Shown here piece by piece: positions 1 through 6,178 of a stretch of DNA of 7,843 bases; position 1 is the stretch's first letter; each line of letters begins with the position of its first letter. Origin of the DNA: Planctomycetota bacterium. GTDB taxonomy: Bacteria > Planctomycetota > Phycisphaerae > Phycisphaerales > SM1A02. The notes beneath the pieces were generated by a model. It was not told where the DNA came from, did not search any database, and saw nothing but the letters and a program-made list of their open reading frames with translations. The stretch lies in NCBI GenBank assembly GCA_027295365.1, contig JAPULD010000045.1, positions 1 to 7,843 on the forward strand. Direction: 5' to 3'. The position numbers and the translations under genes are program-made.

Positions 1-1061
1 GTTTCCTGGGCTGGCGGGGAGCCCGGGAAGTGATGCTCAGTAGCGATCTCAAACGCGTGCTTGAAACCGATTCGAACGCGTTCTCGGGATTGCGCGAGTT
101 CTGGGGGCGTTTCCCCCGGTTCGATCGGCTCAACCGGGTGCTCTATACGGATGTGAAGACCAATCTCGCAGACTACCTGATCACGATCGAGGAACGAGCC
201 TCGATGTCGTATGGCCTCGAAACGCGGAATCCCATGCTCGATGAACGGGTCGTGCGTTTCCTGCTCTCCCTGCCCCCTAGCTTCAAGGTGCGCGAAGGCA
301 AGAACAAGTGGATCTTCCATCGACTCTGTGATCGCTATCTGCCCCGGCAGGTGTTCGATCGACCCAAGCGAGGGTTCACGCCTCCCCTGACGCAGTGGCT
401 GGCGCATCGCGCCGAGGCGATCGCCGAAACGTTTCGGGAGCACCAGGGTGAATTGTCGCATGTCTTCTCGAAGGATTGGTTGACCATGCTGACCGGGGGT
501 CGCTACCAGAGCCTGCCCCCCATGGCGCTGTACTACAGCCTCGTCATGACCATGTGGATTCGCAACTATGGAAAATACATTGGCGACTGGCCAAAGCCCG
601 GGAGTGATTCGACCGGGGCAAGTTCTCTCTGGCATACCACGTTTCGCACGCAAGAGCCTGAGACGGTCTCACAAGGTCGATGGTTCACCCAGGCCCTGCG
701 CAATTTCCCGCCCGGGGCGACACTGCGTCTGCTGGGCGATCAAGACGAATTCCATGCCTTTTTGGCTCATAACGCTGGGTACATGATCGCCCAGGATGAG
801 ATGGAGCCGTTCGATGGCCTCGTATGCATTGGCCACGAAGCCGTCGAGGAATTCAAGCATAACGCTTCCCGGATCGACACTAAGGTGTTGTGCTTCGTTC
901 CCTTCGAGAGCTCGAATCAGGATCAAGCAACCACGTTGATTGACAGCCTGAGCGAGACGATGGACATCAAGGGGAAACAATCCATTCAATTGGGACCCAC
1001 TCTGGGACTGTTCGTGGTGGTGGTGCGGCCATCCCGTCCCCAATTCGCAGCATCCGCGTGA
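1..1061 (+). CDS. asnB: Asparagine synthase (glutamine-hydrolysing) family protein, C-terminal part, 5'-truncated by window edge
   Basis: The frame is open from base 3, so the true start lies before the window; the ATG at 30 is internal. The first ~195 residues match the end of the AsnB synthetase domain: the stretch ERASMSYGLETRNPMLDERV, then LPPSFKVREGKNKW, then RPKRGFTPPLTQWL, the usual order of conserved blocks. The family makes an acyl-adenylate from aspartate (or another carboxylate) and amidates it with ammonia from glutamine. The glutaminase domain and the ATP-binding SGGxDS loop would be upstream and cannot be seen. After GKYIGDW (about base 590) a further ~156 residues follow that I do not recognise; ordinary AsnB proteins end near here. 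Paralogues of this type often sit in capsule or exopolysaccharide clusters, which fits the sulfotransferase next door. Family assignment is firm; the actual substrate is not known. Confidence 0.88.
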   Translation, partial: FLGWRGAREVMLSSDLKRVLETDSNAFSGLREFWGRFPRFDRLNRVLYTDVKTNLADYLITIEERASMSYGLETRNPMLDERVVRFLLSLPPSFKVREGKNKWIFHRLCDRYLPRQVFDRPKRGFTPPLTQWLAHRAEAIAETFREHQGELSHVFSKDWLTMLTGGRYQSLPPMALYYSLVMTMWIRNYGKYIGDWPKPGSDSTGASSLWHTTFRTQEPETVSQGRWFTQALRNFPPGATLRLLGDQDEFHAFLAHNAGYMIAQDEMEPFDGLVCIGHEAVEEFKHNASRIDTKVLCFVPFESSNQDQATTLIDSLSETMDIKGKQSIQLGPTLGLFVVVVRPSRPQFAASA

Positions 1062-1181
1062 TGACGCCTGCTTTGTAGGGTCTTCCTGAGCTTTCCGAGT
1101 TGCTCGATGACATCAACCATCGCCATCGTATTCACCGATTCATCATCACCTGAAATCACCAGACCAGCGCCGAATTGAAAT

Positions 1182-1207
1182 AGGGCTCTTGGCCCTGGTC
1201 ACCAGGG
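1182..1207. repeat. Two overlapping, mutually exclusive inverted repeats
   Basis: AGGGC (1182-1186) can pair with GCCCT (1192-1196). Alternatively CCCTGG (1193-1198) can pair with CCAGGG (1202-1207) around a three-base loop. The two helices share bases 1193-1196 and cannot form together. They lie between convergent genes and may help end transcription, but there is no adjacent T tract. Confidence 0.45.
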
Positions 1208-1250
1208 CGCGGCAAAGACCGTGGACACAAATCGCGTAAGAGCACAATCC

Positions 1251-1266
1251 TTCAGGCCGGCCTGAA
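1251..1266. repeat. Perfect 16-base palindrome
   Basis: TTCAGGCCGGCCTGAA is identical to its own reverse complement. It lies 39 bases beyond the stop of the sulfotransferase gene. As RNA it gives a six-pair stem with a CCGG loop; as DNA it could be a dyad protein site. No T run follows it on the minus strand. Confidence 0.5.
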
Positions 1267-1305
1267 GACGAGTCAGATTCCAAATTCCGAAGACTCATCC
1301 TGTTT

Positions 1306-2322
1306 TCAAGCTGGAAGCGACTTCGATTCCGAGGCCATGGCATCATCCGAGTGACTCATGGACTCAAAAGGTTCATACCCGAGAATCTCGATCCATCCAT
1401 CGGCATTGGCTTGGAATTGCCTTATGGCTTCGTCATCAAAGACTTTCTTCCACTCGCCAACCACGCCTTTTCGAAAGAATGAATTCCGATCCTCTTCCCC
1501 CCTTTGACGCCCCTTGCTCAAGAACTCGAATGACCCGCCCCGACAGCATTGCTCAAGACTTGCCATATCAGCATCGACGCCCAGAAACGTCATCACCCGG
1601 CACATATGCTCACGAGGATTCACATGCAATTCCTCGTATTTCAGTTCGAGATACCGATCCGGCGCCTTGGCGGCATACGCTCGCATTCGCCGGATATAGC
1701 CAGACCAATGTTGGGTGGCGAAATAGCCCGCATACTCCGCGAAGGATGTGAAATACCCTGAATCACCCATGCGACTGAGGTGGGCCCATCCGGAGACCGC
1801 GGCATCTCGCCCATCCCGGATGACATGGATGAATTTCGCTTCCGGATAAAGACACTCCAATACCTCGGGCAAGCAGGCGTTCTCAGGTGTCTTATCCCCG
1901 ATGGCCCGAATCGAATCAGGCTTTTCCTCGCGCTGCAGATATTGCGCCAAGATCCGATCGGAGAGCAACTTGAGGATCGTGATTTCGTCGGCGTCTCCCA
2001 GGTTCACCTCAAGATCCACGTCACGCCGACACACCTGTTTCGCGTTGTACTCCGCGATGAGCTTCTTCGCGAGTGGCTTCAAGTGATCCGCAATATGCCC
2101 CTCTCCGCCGCACGCGATCTGGGGATGGCTGTTGAGCAGACGCTGAACCCAGGTGGTGCCCGATTTCTGGCACCCGGTGACGAAAAAGATCTTTCGCTCG
2201 TTGACGAGCAATGCCTTTTCCAGATATTGCGAATACCAGTTCGGGAGACTCATGATTGACTTATCGGCGGGACATTTCGTCGGCTGCAGGGGAATCGCGT
2301 GGATCGGTTTTCGGACTTTCAT
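1306..2322 (-). CDS. PAPS-dependent sulfotransferase family protein
   Basis: Predicted to move a sulfuryl group from PAPS to a sugar, tyrosine or other hydroxyl/amine acceptor. Counting from the outermost start, residues 49-58 (TGCQKSGTTW) form the 5'-phosphosulfate binding loop. GDKTPEN at 142-148 and VIRDGRDAAVSGW at 167-179, with Ser177, form the 3'-phosphate binding block. GDKTP is typical of the Sulfotransfer_3/tyrosylprotein-sulfotransferase-like families. The length of 338 residues is normal. No signal peptide or membrane helix is seen, so it is probably cytoplasmic. Two starts are possible: ATG ending at 2322 (MKVRKP) and ATG ending at 2253 (MSLPNWYS); neither has a good Shine-Dalgarno, and the inner one places the PAPS loop about 26 residues in, as is common. 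The convergent asparagine synthase suggests a surface-polymer or secreted-product cluster. The acceptor cannot be told from sequence. Confidence 0.88.
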   Translation of the reverse strand: MKVRKPIHAIPLQPTKCPADKSIMSLPNWYSQYLEKALLVNERKIFFVTGCQKSGTTWVQRLLNSHPQIACGGEGHIADHLKPLAKKLIAEYNAKQVCRRDVDLEVNLGDADEITILKLLSDRILAQYLQREEKPDSIRAIGDKTPENACLPEVLECLYPEAKFIHVIRDGRDAAVSGWAHLSRMGDSGYFTSFAEYAGYFATQHWSGYIRRMRAYAAKAPDRYLELKYEELHVNPREHMCRVMTFLGVDADMASLEQCCRGGSFEFLSKGRQRGEEDRNSFFRKGVVGEWKKVFDDEAIRQFQANADGWIEILGYEPFESMSHSDDAMASESKSLPA

Positions 2323-2498
2323 GATCGATCAGGAATTTCACCAATCACCCAAGGCCAACTGACCGATAAAGACCTCGTATCCATCGTCACCATGGCCAGA
2401 GATAGTTTTTGGCCTCCTCGTAGCGACATGGATTATTGATAACCCCCCCGGACCCACCGGACCCAGCCCCGGATTTTCGTCCGGCAGGAGTCAGACCA
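2323..2498. other. Divergent intergenic region upstream of sulfotransferase and lipoprotein genes
   Basis: This region separates two divergently oriented genes and must carry both promoters, though I could not pick a convincing -35/-10 pair. It holds a tandem 9-base repeat (CCGGACCCA twice, 2448-2465). Directly after that is a small hairpin, CCGGA (2469-2473) with TCCGG (2480-2484), which ends just before the lipoprotein ribosome binding site. An in-frame ATG at 2436 exists but would put a proline-rich stretch ahead of the signal peptide, so I treat it as leader. Confidence 0.5.
2486..2490 (+). promoter_or_regulatory. Ribosome binding site that fixes the lipoprotein start
   Basis: AGGAG lies eight bases before the ATG at 2499. 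It supports that start over the in-frame ATG at 2436. Confidence 0.75.
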
Positions 2499-2987
2499 AT
2501 GTCCCGACGGTTCTCCACCGCACTCTTCGCCATGACCATGATGGCCCTCGCAACCGGCTGCTACAGCCCCAAGGGTGGTCTCATGCCCGCGACGGGTGGC
2601 CCCCAGACCTACCACTCCTACGAGACGCTCCCGGTCACGATCACGATCGTCGATCTCCGATCCAACGACGAGATCTTCACCATGCACGTACCGCCCGGCA
2701 AGCAGCTCACCTTCGACTTCCAGATAGGTGAAGGCGACGACCCGATCTACAACCCCGACCTGATGCGGTTCGAGGTATTCGACATGGGCACCGACTCTGG
2801 CAAGCTGCGCAATACGCTCAGCGTGCCCGCCGCGGACGCCCGGCGTATCGATGTGACGTATCGGCACGAGTATGAATATCGCTCGGCCCAGGGGAATGTG
2901 CCCTTCCACCCCGACCAGATCGTCAACCGCCCCAATTGGACAAACAGCAGGAATCGCATCACCACGGTGACCAATCCCAATCACTAA
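2499..2987 (+). CDS. Small predicted lipoprotein of unknown family
   Basis: The 162-residue product starts with a lipoprotein signal peptide: Arg3-Arg4, a hydrophobic core (residues 8-18) and the lipobox LATGC with the acylated Cys at 21. It should therefore be lipid-anchored outside the inner membrane or in the outer membrane. The mature part has alternating hydrophobic strands (PVTITIVDL, GKQLTFDFQIG, LMRFEVFDMG, RRIDVTYRHEYEY), which suggests a small all-beta domain. I do not recognise a named family and assign no function. The start is set by the good ribosome binding site and the signal peptide. It appears monocistronic: a strong terminator follows about 54 bases after its stop, and the upstream gene is divergent. 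Similar short lipoproteins occur in planctomycetes as far as I recall; this was not checked. Confidence 0.8.
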   Translation: MSRRFSTALFAMTMMALATGCYSPKGGLMPATGGPQTYHSYETLPVTITIVDLRSNDEIFTMHVPPGKQLTFDFQIGEGDDPIYNPDLMRFEVFDMGTDSGKLRNTLSVPAADARRIDVTYRHEYEYRSAQGNVPFHPDQIVNRPNWTNSRNRITTVTNPNH

Positions 2988-3040
2988 ACGAGGCTCCTCC
3001 CACTGGCCTCGATCCACAAATCTTTGATATGACTGATGAG

Positions 3041-3070
3041 AACGCCATCTTTTGATGGCGTTTTCCTTTT
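3041..3070 (+). terminator. Rho-independent terminator after the lipoprotein gene
   Basis: AACGCCATC (3041-3049) pairs perfectly with GATGGCGTT (3054-3062) around a TTTT loop, and the T-rich tract TTCCTTTT follows. This nine-pair stem separates the lipoprotein transcript from the mutase gene. Confidence 0.9.
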
Positions 3071-3102
3071 GACGATGGGGGAATTCGCTTTCGAGTCGTG
3101 GG

Positions 3103-3131
3103 CTGATTTCAAGGCCATTTCCCGCTACTAT
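3103..3131 (+). promoter_or_regulatory. Possible sigma70-like promoter for the mutase gene
   Basis: CTGATT (3103-3108) and TACTAT (3126-3131) are 17 bases apart, matching the -35 and -10 consensus at 3/6 and 4/6. The position between terminator and gene is right, but the match is weak. If real, transcription would start near 3138 and exclude the TTG at 3131 as a start codon. Confidence 0.25.
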
Positions 3132-3172
3132 TGGGTGAATCACCCTGTATGTCCCCCTTTCGAGATCCCCTC

Positions 3173-4867
3173 ATGAGCACGCTCAACGATCAGCCTGGAA
3201 CGACACTGGCCCCCCATCTCAACACGCCCGAGGGGCAGGCGGGACCTGATCCTGAAACCGTGACCATCTCGGGATACGAGGTCAACGAGCTGTATGGCCC
3301 CGAGGCCGTCACCACCGCATCCCCCGACGACCCGAACGCTCCCCATGAACGAATCGGCGTCCCGGGCGAATTCCCCTACACCCGGGGGGTCCACAAGACC
3401 ATGTACCGCAGTCGGCTGTGGACCATGAGGCAGTTCGCGGGGTTTGGCTCCGCCGACGACACCAACCAGCGATTCAAGTACCTCCTGAAAAACGCCAAGG
3501 GCACCAAGGCCAACACGGGGCTCTCGACCGCCTTCGATCTGCCCACGTTGATGGGGCGCGATTCCGATGATCCCCTGTCATCTGGCGAGGTCGGCCGATG
3601 TGGCGTGGCCATCGACACCATTGAGGACATGCACCGCCTCTATGCCGACATCCCGGTCGACAAGGTCACCGTCAGCCAGACCATCAATGGCCCCGCCTGC
3701 GTCATCTGGGCCATGTACATCGCCCATGCCAAGCAACGAGGCATGGACGTCGCCAATCTGGGCGGCACCCTCCAAAACGACATCCTCAAGGAATTCCATT
3801 CCCAGAACGAATTCATCTATCCCCCCGAGGCGAGCGTCAAGCTCGTCGTGGACACGATCGAATACCAGACGCAACACCTGCCCAAATGGAACAGCGTCTC
3901 GATCAGTGGCTACCACATCCGCGAAGCGGGATCCAACGCGACCCAGGAACTCGCCTTCACCCTTCGCGATGGCATGGAGTACGTCGAGGCGTCGATGAAG
4001 CGAGGACTCGATGTCGATGTCTTCGCCCCTCGCCTTAGTTTCTTCTTCAACGCTCACAACGAGTTCTTCGAGGAGATCTGCAAGCTACGCGCGGCCCGCC
4101 GCATCTGGTCCAACGCGATGATCGAACGTTACGGGGCCAAGAATTCTCGTTCGCATCTCATGCGAACCCATGTGCAGACCGCCGGCTGTTCGCTGACTGA
4201 ACAGCAACCCATGAACAACATCGTCCGCGTCGCCTATCAGGCCATGGCGGGCGTCCTGGGGGGTTGCCAGAGCCTGCACACCGATTCCATGGACGAAACG
4301 CTGGGCCTCCCCACTGACACCGCGGTTCGCATCGCGTTGCGGACACAACAAATCCTCGCCCATGAAACGGGGGTCCACCGCACCGTCGATCCCCTAGGCG
4401 GCTCGTGGTTCGTCGAGGGCCTGACCGACCAGATGGAAAAAGACGCCAACGACATCATTCAAACCATCGACGACATGGGGGGCGTGGTCGCCGGCATCCA
4501 CAAGGGGTATTTCCGCAGGTCGATCGCCGAAGCCAGCTACCGGTTTGGCCAGGAGATGGAAGCGGGCGACCGCATCATCGTGGGTGTCAACGCCTACAGC
4601 GAAGGAAATGGCGAACACCAGGTCGAGATCCTGCAGATTCCCCATGAACTGGAAGACGAGCAATGCGACCGGCTGAGTGATTTCAAGAATCGCCGGGATG
4701 ATGACGCCGTGAAGACGACGCTTGATGCGATCCGAGCCGCGGCGAGGGACGACGAAAACGTCATGCCTTCGTTGATTGAAGCCTCACTGGCCAACTGCAC
4801 GATGGGCGAGATGGTGCAGGCCCTGGCGGATGTGTATGGGCGGTATACGGGCGGACCGGAGTGGTAA
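3173..4867 (+). CDS. B12-dependent acyl-CoA mutase large subunit (methylmalonyl-CoA mutase family, isobutyryl-CoA mutase-like specificity residues)
   Basis: This is the catalytic TIM-barrel subunit of an adenosylcobalamin-dependent acyl-CoA mutase, which moves the CoA-thioester carbonyl group between adjacent carbons. Numbering from ATG 3173 (564 aa): YTRG 69-72, TMY 76-78, CoA-binding Arg81/Thr84/Arg86, Ser118, GTLQNDILKEF from 198, SISGYH with Tyr247-His248, and APRLSFF near 285-291. The residue equal to P. shermanii MCM Tyr89 is Phe88 (RQFAGF), and that equal to Arg207 is Gln211 (KEFHSQNEF). This Phe/Gln pair is the isobutyryl-CoA mutase signature. Ala120 stands where hydroxyisobutyryl-CoA mutase has Asp, so that enzyme is unlikely. 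The C-terminal B12-binding domain (DxHxxG) is absent, as in separate-subunit types of about 560 aa; its small subunit is not in the window. Alternative starts are ATG 3149 (GGTGA ten bases ahead) and TTG 3131; all lie before the conserved domain. Reference databases would probably label it methylmalonyl-CoA mutase. Confidence 0.9.
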   Translation: MSTLNDQPGTTLAPHLNTPEGQAGPDPETVTISGYEVNELYGPEAVTTASPDDPNAPHERIGVPGEFPYTRGVHKTMYRSRLWTMRQFAGFGSADDTNQRFKYLLKNAKGTKANTGLSTAFDLPTLMGRDSDDPLSSGEVGRCGVAIDTIEDMHRLYADIPVDKVTVSQTINGPACVIWAMYIAHAKQRGMDVANLGGTLQNDILKEFHSQNEFIYPPEASVKLVVDTIEYQTQHLPKWNSVSISGYHIREAGSNATQELAFTLRDGMEYVEASMKRGLDVDVFAPRLSFFFNAHNEFFEEICKLRAARRIWSNAMIERYGAKNSRSHLMRTHVQTAGCSLTEQQPMNNIVRVAYQAMAGVLGGCQSLHTDSMDETLGLPTDTAVRIALRTQQILAHETGVHRTVDPLGGSWFVEGLTDQMEKDANDIIQTIDDMGGVVAGIHKGYFRRSIAEASYRFGQEMEAGDRIIVGVNAYSEGNGEHQVEILQIPHELEDEQCDRLSDFKNRRDDDAVKTTLDAIRAAARDDENVMPSLIEASLANCTMGEMVQALADVYGRYTGGPEW

Positions 4868-4893
4868 ACCTTTTCTTCTTCTAGGGATCTTCC

Positions 4894-5628
4894 ATGGGTA
4901 CAGAACGAATTCTGATCACAGTACGAACCTATCCAAATTTAAGTGTAAAATACAACGAAGTGGTGTGTACAGGTGGCATCACCGAGGACGGTGACTGGCG
5001 CCGACTTTACCCCATCCAACATCGAAGTCTTGAAAAAGAGAAGCAGTACAAGACATTCGACATTGTGAATGTAAAGGTATCAGACACATCTCCTGATGGC
5101 CGCCCAGAATCAAGACGTCCGGATTGTTCCTCGCTCCAAATCGAAGGCCATCTAGATGATCCTCACCAAAGATGGGATTGGATTGGACGAACTGCGTTAG
5201 AGTCAATGGCTGAACTGGAACAGTCCGAATGGACGCTTCGCCCAGTCCGAGTATCTGAGATTCTCAAATTTGAAGCCGAAGAGGACTCGCACGAATGGTC
5301 ACAAAAACAGAAAGAGATTCTTCGCCAAGAATCACTCTTTGGTGATCCCAAACCATTGGAGAAGATTCCATACGATTTTAAGTTCACTTGGAAGGACGGC
5401 CTTGGCAAGGAATACCGTTCGAAATTCATCGCGTGGGAAGTAGGGCAGACATGGCGAAGAATGCGCGACAAGGAAAAGGTGATTCAAGCATTCTGGGATA
5501 AACGGTTCTCAGACCGATACTCTCTCTATTTTTTCATGGGAAACTTCGCAGCCCACCGACAACACTACGGAGTCTGTGGCATCTACAATCCGCCTAGGGA
5601 GGTTACTTCAAGTGAGTCGTTATTCTGA
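4894..5628 (+). CDS. Uncharacterised protein, partner of the downstream DUF488 gene
   Basis: The 244-residue product belongs to a family I recall only as hypothetical proteins starting with ILITVKTYPxLSxKYxExVCTAG and often encoded beside DUF488 genes. Visible here are ILITVRTYPNLSVKYNEVVC (residues 6-25), EDGDWRRLYP (31-40), RPESRRPD (70-77), and a C-terminal block with FFMGNFAAH (213-221) and GIYNPPR (229-235). It has no signal peptide or membrane helix and is likely cytoplasmic. The many conserved Arg, Tyr and Trp residues would suit nucleic acid or nucleotide binding, but that is a guess. AGGGA six bases before the ATG is a good ribosome binding site. It starts 26 bases after the mutase stop with no terminator between, yet its GC is lower (24 of 60 in 4921-4980), pointing to separate origin. 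Its end overlaps the DUF488 start by 17 bases. Confidence 0.82.
   Translation: MGTERILITVRTYPNLSVKYNEVVCTGGITEDGDWRRLYPIQHRSLEKEKQYKTFDIVNVKVSDTSPDGRPESRRPDCSSLQIEGHLDDPHQRWDWIGRTALESMAELEQSEWTLRPVRVSEILKFEAEEDSHEWSQKQKEILRQESLFGDPKPLEKIPYDFKFTWKDGLGKEYRSKFIAWEVGQTWRRMRDKEKVIQAFWDKRFSDRYSLYFFMGNFAAHRQHYGVCGIYNPPREVTSSESLF
5596..5602 (+). promoter_or_regulatory. Ribosome binding site that fixes the DUF488 GTG start
   Basis: AGGGAGG lies inside the end of the upstream gene, nine bases before the GTG at 5612. It is much stronger than anything before the other in-frame GTG at 5576 and indicates translational coupling of the pair. Confidence 0.75.
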
Positions 5629-6178
5629 AACCTGCTCAAAACGACGAGAAGCCAATACTACGGCATTGGCTGCATTTGAACTGTCCTCTACAACCAACAA
5701 GAAATCTTCAAGCACGTTTCGGACAGTGACTCCCGGATCCGGGCCAACAGTATTCACTATCGGATACGAACGCCGAGACGGCGAAGATCTCATCTCCTGC
5801 CTTCTGGATGCTGGTGTTGAATTACTCGTTGATGTACGTGAAAAGCCTTTTTCTCGCAAGGTTGACTTTCGAAAAAATGTTCTGGCACAGCATTGCGAAC
5901 AGGCAGGAATCAGATACGAGTCATGGACATCTTTAGGCTCGACCGCTTATCAAAGACAACAACTTAAAGACACAGGAGATTTTTCTGAATTTCGCAAGCG
6001 TTTTAGAGACTTTGCACGCCGGGGACGCACAGAAGAAATAGATGATTTGCTTGAAGTTGCTTCAAAAACAGTTATTGCAATGATTTGCTATGAACGAGCG
6101 CATGAAGAATGCCATCGAAGCATACTTGCCGATTTGCTTGCAGAAAGAGGCGATGCAGAAATTGTCGCAATTCACTAA
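5612..6178 (+). CDS. DUF488 family protein
   Basis: The 188-residue product has the DUF488 pattern: FTIGYE (48-53), LVDVREKPFSRK (72-83), LGS (108-110), and CYE (159-161) followed by ECHRS (166-170). The two Cys (159, 167) and His168 are the family's hallmark and may form an active or metal-binding site. The biochemical function of DUF488 is not established. The first ~45 residues are a Ser/Thr-rich tail that is not part of the domain, which in other members starts close to TIGY. GTG 5612 is chosen because of the AGGGAGG site; GTG 5576 would add 12 residues. The gene overlaps the preceding one by 17 bases, so the two are very likely made together and act together. Base composition is low for the window (24 of 60 G+C in 5941-6000). 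Family assignment is confident; role unknown. Confidence 0.87.
   Translation: MSRYSETCSKRREANTTALAAFELSSTTNKKSSSTFRTVTPGSGPTVFTIGYERRDGEDLISCLLDAGVELLVDVREKPFSRKVDFRKNVLAQHCEQAGIRYESWTSLGSTAYQRQQLKDTGDFSEFRKRFRDFARRGRTEEIDDLLEVASKTVIAMICYERAHEECHRSILADLLAERGDAEIVAIH

Larger units (their letters stand above)
1062..1305. other. Convergent intergenic region with inverted repeats, no gene seen
   Basis: These 244 bases separate the tail of the asparagine synthase gene from the tail of the sulfotransferase gene. I see no credible coding sequence. The region contains a perfect 16-base palindrome at 1251-1266 and two overlapping short hairpins at 1182-1207. None is followed by a clear T run on either strand, so no canonical rho-independent terminator can be named, although both flanking transcripts must end about here. 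Confidence 0.6.

Noticed and set aside
1146..1346. Small minus-strand ORF in the convergent intergenic region
   Set aside because: It overlaps the end of the sulfotransferase gene, has Arg/Ser-rich composition without motifs, and lacks a ribosome binding site.
1780..2259. 159-codon plus-strand frame opposite the sulfotransferase
   Set aside because: The minus strand has the PAPS-binding motifs in order; this frame shows no motif and has no good ribosome binding site.
2433..3143. 236-codon open frame on the minus strand opposite the lipoprotein gene
   Set aside because: Its composition (many Gly, Val, Arg, Glu) is that of an antisense shadow of a GC-rich gene, and it runs through the terminator. 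The plus-strand frame has a signal peptide, lipobox and ribosome binding site.
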